Positions 51,291-61,329 of a DNA stretch of 63,777 bases are shown one piece after another; position 1 is the first letter of the stretch; each line of letters begins with the position of its first letter. The stretch is taken from assembly GCA_943704415.1 (NCBI GenBank), contig CALSCO010001053.1, positions 1-63,777 of the forward strand. The letters run 5' to 3'. The DNA is from Parvularia atlantis. Its lineage: Eukaryota > Opisthokonta > Rotosphaerida. Under the pieces are notes generated by a model. That model worked only from the letters and a program-made list of their open reading frames with translations, was not told where the DNA came from and searched no databases. Both the position numbers and the translations under genes were made by a program.

Positions 51291-53698
51291 ATGCGCGTGC
51301 TTGCGGCTGTCGTGTTCGTCGCGGCCGTCGCCTCGGCGGCCCTCGCCGTGGTGCGCGCGGCGCGCAGTCAGCCCACCGCGCCGGGTGCTGACTGCGCGCC
51401 GCAGGAAAACTGCAAGGTGTTTGACCCGGTCAACGGCGAGCAGTACGACCTCAACCCGCTCGGCAAGACGACCGGGTGCGGCGACGTGGCACGCGGCGTA
51501 CAGCCGCGCACGTGCTGACGCGGCGCGCGCGACGCAGCAACTACGTCGTCTCGACCGCGTACGCCAACGGCGACCCACAATACAAGTACCTGCTCAACAT
51601 CTGCCGCCCGCTCAACGCCAACACGGTCACGACGACCTCGGGCGACGTCAAGAGCTGCCCGACGACGTGGGAGGTGCGGCCGCCGCCCGCCCGCCTGCCC
51701 GGGGTCCTGACCGCCCTCCGCGCCCCGCAGGTCTGCCAGGTCGACGTCAAGTACAGCGACAGCGAGCCGAAGAACCTGGGCACGTACGGCGGCGTTGTCG
51801 TGCCCGTTGTGCTCGCGCGCGGCCAGCTCATGCTCAACTATACGAGCGGCGACCTGTGCAACCGCCTGCAGAAGGCCCGCACCACGACCGTCCTGCTCGA
51901 GTGCGACCCGAGCGCGGGCATGGGCCAACCCGTGTTTGCGACCGAGGCGCGTCTCCGCGTCACGCGCACCGCGGCGCGCGAGGCTGACCGCGCCGGACGC
52001 GCAGACTTCGTGCACGTACGTGTTCAAGTGGAAGACGTCGGCCGCCTGCGGCGTCAAGGTCACGCCGCCATCGTCCACGCCGCCGCGCAACTGCGAGGTC
52101 GTCGACAACGCCGCCAAACTGCGCTACGACCTCACCGCGCTGTCCATGTCGTCAGGTGCGCCGCCCCGCGCAGTGCCGTGCTGTTTGCGCATGCGCGCTG
52201 ACGCAGCGGCCCCGATCAGGCAACTGGATCATCTACGACGACGACTACCAGTACGCGCTCAACGTCTGCCGCGACCTCAACGGCCTCTCGCAGTGCGGCA
52301 GCGGTGCGTCTGCCGGCCCCGCTCGCACGATCGCCAACCGGCTGCGCAGGGTCCGGCGCGTGCCAGCTCAAGCCGTCCGACTCGTCCTTCGCCAAGAGCC
52401 TCGGCACGTCCAGCGCGCGCCCGACGCTCACCGCCGACGGCGTGCTCACGCTGCAGGTGGCGTCTGCGCCGGGCGCCCCTTTCGCACCAACTCACGCCGC
52501 GCCCTGCAGATGACCGGCGGCAAGGCATGCCAAGGCGGCACGGTGACGCGCACGGCCACGATCGTGTTTGAGTGCCTGCCCGGCGAGGGTGCGTCGCTGC
52601 GTGTGTCCGCGCCGCGTGCTCACAGCTCACGCAGGCCTCGGCAAACCCGTGTTTGTTGACGAGACCGACAACTGCGAGTACATCTTCTCGTGGGCGTCGG
52701 CGGCGGCGTGCGGCGAGCCCACGGGCGAGGCGCGGCCGTGCACCGTCAAGGACTCGAAGACGCAGAAGAAGTACGACCTCACGAGCCTGGCCCTGCCCAA
52801 GAGCGCCGCGAAGAACTATGTCATCTCGAGCCTGGTGGCGGAGGACGTGCGGTACCAGTACAAGATGAACGTGTGCAACTCGCTCGCCTCGGCCGACAAC
52901 GACTGCCGCGACGGCGTCGCCATCTGCCAGGCCGACCTGTCCGGCGACCAGGCCCCGCGCTCGCTTGGCAGCGTCGCGAGCCTCGCAGGTGCGTCGGCCA
53001 GCATGCCAGCTGCGCCTGCTCATGCGCCGCACCAGTGGTCGACGGCAACGTCGTGGCCACGTACATGGACGGCGACCGCTGCGAAGACACGGGCGGCCGC
53101 GTGACCACCGTCATCTACTACACGTGCGACCCGACCGCCGGCGTGGGCACGCCGCGGTGTGTGTGGCGTGCGGCTGCTCGTCGTCGCGGCTGACCACGCG
53201 CGCGTCCAGCCTGATCACGGCCATCGACGACTGCGAGTACATCATGACCTGGCGCAGCGCCAGCGCCTGCCCGAGCGACTACGTGGCGCCCACGGGCTTC
53301 GTCGACCCTGGTGCGCCCGTCGCGTGCCGCCCGTTTGCGCTCGCCCTGACGCGTGGAGCACAGGCACGTCGGGCAGCGGGCCGAACATTGCGCTGATCGT
53401 CATGCTCGTGCTGCTGTCGCTCGTCGTGCTCTACTTTGCCGTCGGGACGCTGTACAACCGCTCAAAGGTGCGCGCACGCCCATGCAGCGGCGCGTGGCTG
53501 ACGAGCGCGCGCGCGCCTCAGGGCCTCAAGGGCGTTGACCAGGTCCCGCACTGGGACCTGTTCCAGGCGGCGTACTACACCGTGCTCGAGTCCTGCGTGC
53601 GTGCCTGCGACGTGCGCGTGTCGTGCGCCGGCGCTGACGGCCGAATCGCACAGTCTCGCGGCCGGTCGTCGTCGGGCGGTGGCGCCATCCAGCTGTGA
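51291..53698 (+). CDS. Mannose-6-phosphate-receptor-like protein with three MRH domains
   Basis: A type I membrane receptor for lysosomal or Golgi sorting. Signal peptide VLAAVVFVAAVASAALAVV. Then three MRH units, each of form C..(D/N)..YDL..L...Y...(N)(I/V)C..L: unit 1 CKVFDPVNGEQYDLNPLGK with YKYLLNICRPLN and VLLECDPSAG, CTYVFKWKTSAAC; unit 2 NCEVVDNAAKLRYDLTALSM, YQYALNVCRDLNG, IVFECLPGE, CEYIFSWASAAAC; unit 3 KKYDLTSLALPKSA, YQYKMNVCNSLAS, CDPTAGVGTP, CEYIMTWRSASAC. The Q/R/E/Y sugar-binding pattern of MRH is partly visible (E in LLEC, Y in CxYxFxW). One transmembrane helix NIALIVMLVLLSLVVLYFAV is followed by a tail with GLKGVDQVPHWDLFQA, similar to M6P-receptor/Mrl1 tails. At least ten introns. 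Confidence 0.85.
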
Positions 53699-53754
53699 GC
53701 CCCCGTGCCAGCGTGTACAAGTGCGCCCGTTTTTCTTTTGGTCGTCTATCCACA

Positions 53755-55959
53755 TCATGCTGGGGCGAGCCCGGCCGGCACGGGCGCCGGCGCGGTCTCG
53801 GTCACGGGCGGGGCGCGCGCAGCGTGCGCGGGCGGCGCACCCACAGACGGCAGCTTGCTCGTCTCCTTGGCCTCGAAGAAGGTGTACGAGAGGATGAGCG
53901 AGTCGACGCCGCGCATCTTGGGGTCGTTCTCAAACTCGGGATCAATGTAGAAAAACACGGGCATGTCGACCTCCTCGTGCGCGTTCAGGCGCTGATACTC
54001 GAAGCAGTTGTGCACGACCAACCCGTTGGCCAGGAACGCGTGCGTGCGCGGCACGCTCAGATCGTACGTGCGGCGCGCGCCGGCACCCGCGCGCCGAGCC
54101 ACCTTGAGACGCAGCACGGGCCCCGCGGCCGCGCGCCGACCCTCGTGGACCGCGAACAGCTCGCGCGCGCCCACCGCCTTGAGCCAGTCGTCGATCTGTG
54201 TCGCAGCCGCGCCGCTGCCGGCCCGCTGTATGCGGTGCCAGCACGCCGCCGCCGTCAGCCGCATGGTCTTGCAGTACGCGTAGCGGAAGCCGATGCGCTC
54301 GGCAAAGTGCACCGTGTCGCGCGCCAACAGACGCAGGCACAGCACCACGCCCTTCGTCTCGGCGCCCTTGACGAGGCCAATGCTGCTAGGGGCGAGGCCA
54401 AAGTCGCGGCTGAGCACGTCGCGCATTGAGCATAGCAGCGTCTTGCCGGCGCGACGATGACGACGGTCCACGACGAGCAAGAGCTGCAGCGCCTCGAAGC
54501 GCACGTCGGCCCTAGACCCGGCCAGCGCCGGCGCCTTGCCGCTACCGCCGAAGAAGGCCGCCACAAACTCGCGCTTGACGCACAGCGGGGTTGACGCCGA
54601 TGTCACAAGCCGCGGCAGCACCGGTGCGTCACCCGCTGCGCCGCTGTGCTCGAGCAGATCGCGCGACAGTGCGCGACCCAGGGCGACCCGGTACGCGCCC
54701 GCGGCACCTGACGGCGCGCTGACGGCAGCCGCGCGGTCGACACCGAACGCGGCCAGGTCGTGCAGCACAGCGTCGACGTCGAGCTGGTGTTCGAGGTGCA
54801 GCGACGCCTCGCTGGTGTGCAGGCAGCCCTCCGCCAGTGCCCGGCCGAGCAACCGCACAAAGGCGAAGCAGGCGTCGCGGTCGCGCTCGAGCGTCAGTGT
54901 CCGGCCGAGGTGCCTCAGCACAACCGTGAAGGCGTCGGCGGCCGAGGGCGCGTCGCGCACGACGTCGGGGCCGCAAAGCACGCGGCACGCGTCGTCGTCG
55001 AGGGGCACGTCGCGCGCCGCCAGCCAGCCGCGCGTCGTCAGCAGCCGGTGGTCGTCCGTGCACACGAGCTCGCGGCCGTCCTCGAGCGAAACGGTGACGC
55101 ACGCCTTTGTGCCCTGCACCAGCAGCCTGTCGCTGACACCGGCCACAACCCCACCTGCGCGCGCACGCCCGCTCAGCAAGCGCGGGACGGCGGTCGCAGC
55201 CGCACGCGCACCGGCTGCGTTTTCGGCGTACGACAGGATGGGGTGCGAGCCGTCGACGTCCTCGATGGCGCGCCCGAGCCCGTCCACGCCGGCCACGACG
55301 CTGCCGGCGGCCAGGCAGAAGCACTGGATCTTGTTGAAGTAGGCCGCGGCGCGGTCGGGCGTGACGTTGTACGAGGCGATGCCGGTGATGTCGCGGTCGG
55401 TCAGGTTGGTCGCGGTGTAGAACGCGAGCGCGGTCTCGCCGGGCACGATGCGCAGCTCGTGTTGCTGCGGCCGGAACGTCCACTGCAGCTGGTCGCTCAC
55501 GTCCGCGTTGAATTGGATGCGCAGCGTGCGCCCGTTCTCGACCTGCACGCGCCCGTGAGCACAGGCCGTTGCGCGGCCAGCCGGCAAAGCCACGCACCTT
55601 CTTCAAGGGCTTCTGCTCGTCGCCATCCCGCGTCCCGCCCTTGCCGTGGCCGATCTTGGGCGTGCCCGCAAAGCCCGTGACCTGGCAGAACAGCTTGTAC
55701 AGCGGCACTGCGCCAGCGCGCGCGTGAGCCGCGCCATCCTCCACGTGCTCGCACACATGCGCACCCGCGGCGTAGCTCAGCCCGACGAAGCCGACGACGA
55801 CCGCCACGACGTACATCACGACGTTGCGGTTGCGCTGCCGCTGCTGCTGCTGCTGCTGCTGCTGCGCCGCCGTCCCGGCCCAACGTACGGCCAGGCGCGG
55901 CGCGATCGGCCCATGCGACAGCAGCCGCGCACGTGACCAACGCATCAGGCTCGCCGCCA
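53755..55959 (-). CDS. COX11: Cytochrome c oxidase assembly protein COX11 containing an intein
   Basis: COX11 puts copper into the CuB site of cytochrome oxidase from the intermembrane-space side of the inner membrane. Start MAASLMRWSRARLLSHGPIA, an Arg-rich presequence with a Q run, one membrane segment NVVMYVVAVVVGFVGLSYAA, then (intron 55708-55764) VPLYKLFCQVTGFAGTPK, (intron 55543-55597) VENGRTLRIQFNADVSDQLQ, WTFRPQQHELRIVPGETALA, FNKIQCF. The frame then runs through 437 intein codons and resumes CFEYQRLNAHEEVDMPVFFY, IDPEFENDPKMRGVDSLILS, YTFFEAKE. The host parts fit human COX11 closely. The joined motif is IQCF-CFEYQ, the copper-binding CFCF. The Ala/Pro-rich C-terminal tail is longer than usual. 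The start is 36 bp from the divergent AK-HSDH gene. Confidence 0.95.
54007..55317 (-). mobile_element. Intein in COX11 (Hint + degenerate DOD endonuclease), 437 aa
   Basis: In-frame insertion with every splicing block: residue 1 Cys in CLAAGSVVAG (block A), block B GRELVCTDDHRLL with the TxxH motif at 87-90, and blocks F/G TYDLSVPRTHAFLANGLVVH ending Asn 437, followed by Cys+1 of the host. Block H-like IGFRYAYCKTMRLTAAAC precedes. Between B and F lies about 320 residues with two LAGLIDADG-like pieces: FVRLLGRALAEGCL (152-165) and REFVAAFFGGSGKAP (249-263). The second has GGSG where active enzymes have DxDG, so homing nuclease activity is probably lost. It is not a spliceosomal intron: there is no GT at its start or AG at its end, and the frame is open throughout. 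Base use matches the host genome, suggesting long residence. Confidence 0.95.
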
Positions 55960-55995
55960 TGCTTTGAAATCCGCGAACCTCGGCGAGAGCCGGCG
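55960..55995. promoter_or_regulatory. 36-bp divergent spacer COX11 / AK-HSDH
   Basis: 36 bp separate the two start codons. The sequence holds TTTGAAATCCGCGAA but not the TTCGARWGTCGA element found in three other divergent spacers of this window. No TATA box. Confidence 0.4.
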
Positions 55996-58900
55996 ATGCG
56001 CGCGGCGTGCAAGTTCGGTGGCTCGGCGCTGCTGCTGGCCGACCCGCGCGGCCACCGCGCGGCGCTGGCGATCCTGGCGGGCGCGTGGACGCCAGCGGTG
56101 CGGCAGCCGCGATCGCACGCGGACGAGGCAGCCGCCGACGCGCCCGTCTCGGCCGAGCAGCCGCCGCGGCGATCGCGTGTGTGCGTGCCCGAGCACGTGC
56201 GCCTCGTCGTCGTCGTGTCGGCGCTGTCGGGCGTGACGGACGAGCTGACGCGGGTGCACGGGTCTGCCCGATCGCGCCGCGCACGCTGACGGGCCGCGGG
56301 TTAGATCATAGGCCTCGCGCTGGCCGCTGACGCAGCCGCCGTGCGCGCGGCCCTCGCGTCGCTCGCACAGGACCACGTGCACCTCGCGCGCGCGCTCATG
56401 CCGGCCGCGCACGACGCGCCGCGCGTCGCCGAGCTCGAGCGGCAGATGCAGAGCGACATGCAGGACATGCTCGACGTGCTCATCGCGCTCGGGCTGGCCG
56501 GGCAGGCGTCGGACGCGCTCACCGACCACGTCGTACGTCGGCCCGCTTCGTACGCGACGTGTGGCCGTGACGCATGCCGCGCAGCTTGCGCACGGCGAGC
56601 TCTGGAGCACGCGCATCTTCGCCGCGTTCCTCCAGGCGAACGGCGTAGGCGCGGCGTACCTGGACGCGCGCGCGGTGCTCACGGTGCTGCCCGACCCGCA
56701 CTCGGACGGCGCGCTTGTCGACTGGGAGGCGACGCAGCGCGACCTGGACGCGTGGATGGCCGAGCACGTGCGTGCGGGCATCGACACGGTCGTTGTGACG
56801 GGCTACATCGCGCGCGTGCACTCGGGCGCGACGACGACGCTCAAGCGAAAGGGCAGCGACTACTCGGCGTCGATCTTCGGCCTGCTATTTGACGTGTCCG
56901 AAATCGTGCTCTGGTGCGCATGCTTGGCCGCTGCCGCAATGAGCAGCACTCACCCAGCGCGCGCCCGCAGGACCGACTACGACGGCATCTTCAGCGCCGA
57001 CCCGAAGCACATCAAGGGCGCGTACCTGCTGAGCGAGATGAGCTACGCCGAGGTGCGCGCGCATGCCCAAGGCGTGTCGCGGCTCACCAGGCGACAGATG
57101 ATCGAGTACTCGTTCCACGGCTCCGAGTCGGTCGTGCACCCCAAGGCGATGGTGCCGGCGCTCGCGGGGTCGATCCCGATCCGCATCCGCAACACGATGA
57201 ACGTGACGTGCGAGGGCACGTGCATCCGTGCGGGCCAGCAGGCGCAGTTCAGTGCGTCACCCTGTGGCCCGCTTGCGAGCGTCTGAGCCCGAGCGGCGCC
57301 GCCAGACGTGCTCACGCCGACCAACGCCGTGCGCTCGTTCGTCACCCGCTCGGACGTGGCGCAGATGAAGATCCACGGCGCGCGCATCACCATTGGCGAC
57401 TACACGCCACTGCAGGAGCACCACCGTCTGCTGCACCTTCTGCGCGAGAAGCGCATCGCCGTCTACATGATCCTCCACGGCTCGGCCGAGAACAACTTGC
57501 GCCTGTGCGTGTCGCAGCGCGACGCCGAGCGCGCCCTCGCCCTCGTCAAGGAGCATTACGCCGGTGACATCCAGGCCGGGCGCATCCTGAGCGTGCACTC
57601 GGAGAGGTCCCGTGCGCCTGCGCGCGGGAGGCGGGCGCGGACTGACGCGTTGGCGACAGTGGCTACGCCGTCCTCACTGCCATTGGCGACAACATCTCGC
57701 GCACCCCCGGCGTCGCCGCGCGCTTCTTCTCGGCGCTGCACCGGCGCAGCATCAACGTGCTCAGCGTCGCGCAGAACGGCGAGCGCGTGATCTCGGTCAT
57801 CGTCTCGCAAAAGCACCTCGTCCAGGCGACGCAGGCCGTGCACTCGGCCTTCCGCCTGCCGCCCTCGACGCTCTCACTCGCCATCATCGCCGACCGGGTC
57901 CGTCGTGTGCACCTGCGCGCGCACAGCAAGGTGTCTGACACCAGTCGTGCGCCGCAGTCGCCCGTCCTGCCCGAGCGCGCCGAGGCGCTGCTCAAGTGCC
58001 TGGACCACGTCGCTGCCAGCAATCGCGATGGTTCGTTGACGCGGTGCCTGTGCGCCGCGCGGCTGACCGCATGCGGCAGGCTTCACGTTTGACGTCTGCG
58101 CGTTCGCGTGGGACAAGCGCATGCTGCTCGCGTCTGACAACATCACCGCGCCGACGTGGCGCACGCGCATGGAGCGGGACGGGGTGCGTGCTGAGCGGGC
58201 AGTGCACAGGGCTGCTGACCGTTGCGGCGCGGTGCAGATACCGTTCGACCTGGACGAGCTGCAGCGCCACCTGGCCGACATGACGAGCGACGAGGCCGCC
58301 GTGGTTGACTGCACCAACTGGCGCGACATGGCAGCGCAGTACCCGGGACTGATGCAGAGCGGGTTCAACGTGATCTCGGGCAACTGCAACGCGCTGTCGT
58401 CCGGCTCGGACGTGCTCAGCAGTGCGCTCGTGCCGCTGGATGCTGGACTATGGTGGGATCGCTCACTGCGTTCTACCTCAGCGATCGAGTTGCAGACCTC
58501 GCGCGTGCTCCTGCTGGACGAGGCGCTCACGACGGCCTTCCCGATCGCGACGATCCTCAAGGTGCAGCGCCACGCCGTCTGTGCGTGGCCTCACAACGCA
58601 GCGGCAGGACTCGGTCGGCAGCGAGCGGCAGCTCACGCGGCTGCGCTTCATGTTCTCGACGCCCGTGCTGCTCGTGCGTGCATTGGCTGGCTGTGCCCGT
58701 CTGCCCGCTGACCGCCCGTTGTCGCAGGCGCTGCAGGCGGCGGACGTCCCGGGGCGGCCGGTGGACGCGCTCGCGCGTGACATCGGCGCGGCGTGCGGCG
58801 GCTTCCACCCAAAGGTGCTCAAGGACGCCTTCACGGGCATCGACGCGTCGCGCAAGGCGCGCACGCGGGACACGCTTGCGCCAGCGGCCCCCCTCATGCC

Positions 58901-59181
58901 CGTGCGCCAGCTGTGCATCCTCGCGCGCATGTGCGGCGTCGAGCTGCAGATGGAGGACGTCGAGGTGGAGAAGTTCGCCGCGATCGACGCGACGCAGGTG
59001 CGCGGGACAGGGGTGGGGCAGCACGACGCTTGACTGTCGCGGAAGCCGCTCGAGCAGCAGTGGGCGCGCGTGGCCGGCGACGTGAGCGCGCGCCTCGGCA
59101 AGCTGGCGCGGCCACAGCACGTTGTGCGGTATGTGGCACAACTCGAGGTGGGCGGCGACGCGCGCGTGACCTACGAGAGGT

Positions 59182-59215
<34 letters not shown>

Positions 59216-59439
59216 GCGCGGGCACGCACTCGGAGCCAACAGGCGCGCCCAGCGTGCCGCTCGAGGACCCACTCGCGTCGACGGGCGCGGGCGACGTGTT
59301 CTGCGCAATTTACACGGCGGCGCAGCGCGAGTCGCCGATCCTGCTGCGTAGCCCGGTCGCCTCGGCCCTCGCACCATCTTACGCCAAGAACCTGCTGGCG
59401 GACTGCATGCAGCTGGCCGTCCGCATCCGCCCGCAGTGA
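55996..59439 (+). CDS. Bifunctional aspartokinase / homoserine dehydrogenase
   Basis: First and third steps of the aspartate pathway to Thr and Met. Kinase part: MRAACKFGGSALLL (KFGGS), RLVVVVSALSGVTDELTR, LAHGELWSTRIFAAFLQANG, VVVTGYIARVHSGATTTLKR and KGSDYSASIFG, DGIFSADPKHIKGAYLLSEM, VVHPKAMVPALAGSIPIRIR. Two ACT domains follow (GYAVLTAIGDNISRTPGVAA, ARFFSALHRRSINVLSVAQN). Then a dehydrogenase part that is clearly related but diverged: FDVCAFAWDKRMLL, AAVVDCTNWRDMAAQYPGLM, FNVISGNCNALSS, DEALTTAFPIATILK, GIDASRKA, QLCILARMCGVELQME, VVRYVAQLEVGG. Where most HSDs read NKxxN it has NCNAL. About 14 introns, one holding a (CA)n run at 59183-59212. The fusion is known from plants and bacteria; in fungi the enzymes are separate. 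Confidence 0.88.
59183..59212. repeat. (CA)n microsatellite
   Basis: About 14 CA units at the presumed 5' end of an intron in the AK-HSDH gene, directly after the GTGCG-like donor. Probably neutral, but so close to a donor that length change could affect splicing. Confidence 0.85.
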
Positions 59440-59453
59440 AGGTAGTTTTAGAC

Positions 59454-61305
59454 ATGTGGCTTGTCACACTGATCGCGCTGCTGCCGCTGGCGGTGCTCGC
59501 GGCGCTGCGCGGCGTCCTGGCCGTGCGGCGGTGGCTGCAGCGGCGCGGCAGGGCCGATGCGCGCGCCGTCGTCGTCGCCTTCTTGCACCCGTACTGGTGC
59601 AGGCGGTGCGCGCCCGCACCGCGCACACGCGCTGATCGCACGTCAGCAACGCCGGCGGCGGCGGCGAGCGCGTGCTGTGGACGGCCATCGACGCGCTGCA
59701 GCGGCGCGCGGGCGCGGCGCAGCGGCTGCGCATCGTCGTGTACACGGGCGACGTCGACGCGGCGGGCGAGGCGATCGTGTCGCGCACGCGGGTGGGCCGC
59801 ACGGGCCGGCGCCGGCCGCATCGACCGGTCGTGCTGATCCGCTGTGACGTGCAAGGAACGCTTCGGCATCGAGCTGACCGCGCCCGTCGAGTTTGTGTTC
59901 CTGCGCGCGCGCGGCTGGGTCGAGGACCGGCACTACCCCGTTCTGACACTGCTGGGCCAGAGTCTGGGCTCGGTCGTGCTCGGCGCCGAGGCGCTGTGGC
60001 GGCTCGTGCCGGACGTGATGATCGGTGCGCCGCCTCTTGTGCCTGCCTGGTGCTCCTCACGCCCGTCTGCGCAGACACGATGGGCTACGCCTTCGTCTAC
60101 CCGCTCTTCCGCTGGCTGGGCGCGTGCGCCGTGGCCTGCTACGTGCACTACCCGACAATCAGCAGCGACATGCTGCAGCGCGTGCGCGATCGCACGGCCG
60201 CGCACAACAACGCCGGCGCCATCTCGCGCAGCGCCGTGCTCAGCGGCGCCAAGCTCGTCTACTACCGGCTCTTTGCGCGGCTGTACGGCTGGGTGGGCGC
60301 GCGCGCTGACGTCGTGATGGTACGCGGACGCTGTTGTCGTCGCGGTTGTGGTGCTGACGGCCGGCGAAGGTCAACTCGTCCTGGACGCGCGGCCACGTCG
60401 TCGACATCTGGCGCGTGCCCGCGTCGGTTGTGTTCCCGCCGTGCGGCACGCGCCTGCTGCAGCAGATCCCGCTCGGCGCTGCGCGGCGCCCGTGGATCGT
60501 CAGCGTCGCGCAGTTCCGGTGCACGCTCACACGCTCGCTCGCTCTCGCGCCGCTGCTGACGTGCTCGCAGCCCCGAAAAGAACCACCGGCTGCAGCTCGA
60601 GGTACTGGCGGAGCTGCTTAAGCGCCGCGGTGACCTGCGTGGCACCGTGCGCCTCGTGCTCGTCGGCGGCTGCCGTCACGAGGACGATCGCAGGCGCCAG
60701 GCCGACCTGGCGCGCTACGCCGCCGAGCTGAGCGTGGAGGCGCGTTGTGCTCGCGCGCTCTGCTGCACCGTGCTGACCGCGTGCCGCGCCGCCAGGCCTG
60801 CGTTGACTTCCGGCTCAACGCACCGTTCGACGAGCTGCGCGCCGTGCTCGCGCAGGGCACGGCCGGGCTGCACACGATGTGGAACGAGCACTTTGGCATC
60901 GGCGTGGTTGAGTACATGGTGCGTGGGCACGCGAGGCAGGCAGCCGCGCTCATGTGGGTGGCGCGCACAGGCTGCGGGCCTCATCCCTGTCGCGCACCGC
61001 TCGGGCGGCCCGCTCGCCGACATCGTTGTGCCGTACGACGGCGGGCCAGTGGGTGCGGACGACGACAGTGTCTGCGCCCGACCTCACATGCCGCACGCGC
61101 AGGCTACCTGGCCGAGACCGTGGGAGAGTACGCCGACGCGCTGCTGCAGGTGCTCTCGCTCGACCCGGCCGAGCACGCGGCCATGCAACGACGCGCGCGG
61201 GCGGCGGCCACGGCGCGCTTCGACGACGCGACCTTCGTCGACGGCTTTGTTGGGGCGCTGCAGCGGCACACGCGTGTGGGTCTGCAGCTCTTTGGTAGCT
61301 CGTGA
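59454..61305 (+). CDS. ALG11: ALG11-type GDP-mannose:Man3GlcNAc2-PP-dolichol alpha-1,2-mannosyltransferase
   Basis: It adds the fourth and fifth mannoses to the lipid-linked N-glycan on the cytosolic ER face. N-terminal membrane helix [20 protein letters not shown]; then VVVAFLHPY spliced to [20 protein letters not shown] (the ALG11 [15 protein letters not shown] motif), [111 protein letters not shown] (GT4 EX7E region [10 protein letters not shown]) and [11 protein letters not shown]. About nine introns. The start is 14 bp past the AK-HSDH stop on the same strand, and the stop 24 bp from the convergent RNA-binding gene. Confidence 0.94.
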
Positions 61306-61329
61306 CAGCACAGCACACAAGGAGCTGCT

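Noticed and set aside
54007-55317. Reading the COX11 insertion as a retained spliceosomal intron or as a separate Hedgehog-type Hint gene
   Set aside because: It has no GT/AG borders, stays in frame for 437 codons, and shows intein blocks ending HN plus Cys+1. Hedgehog Hint domains lack the C-terminal Asn and the returning host sequence.
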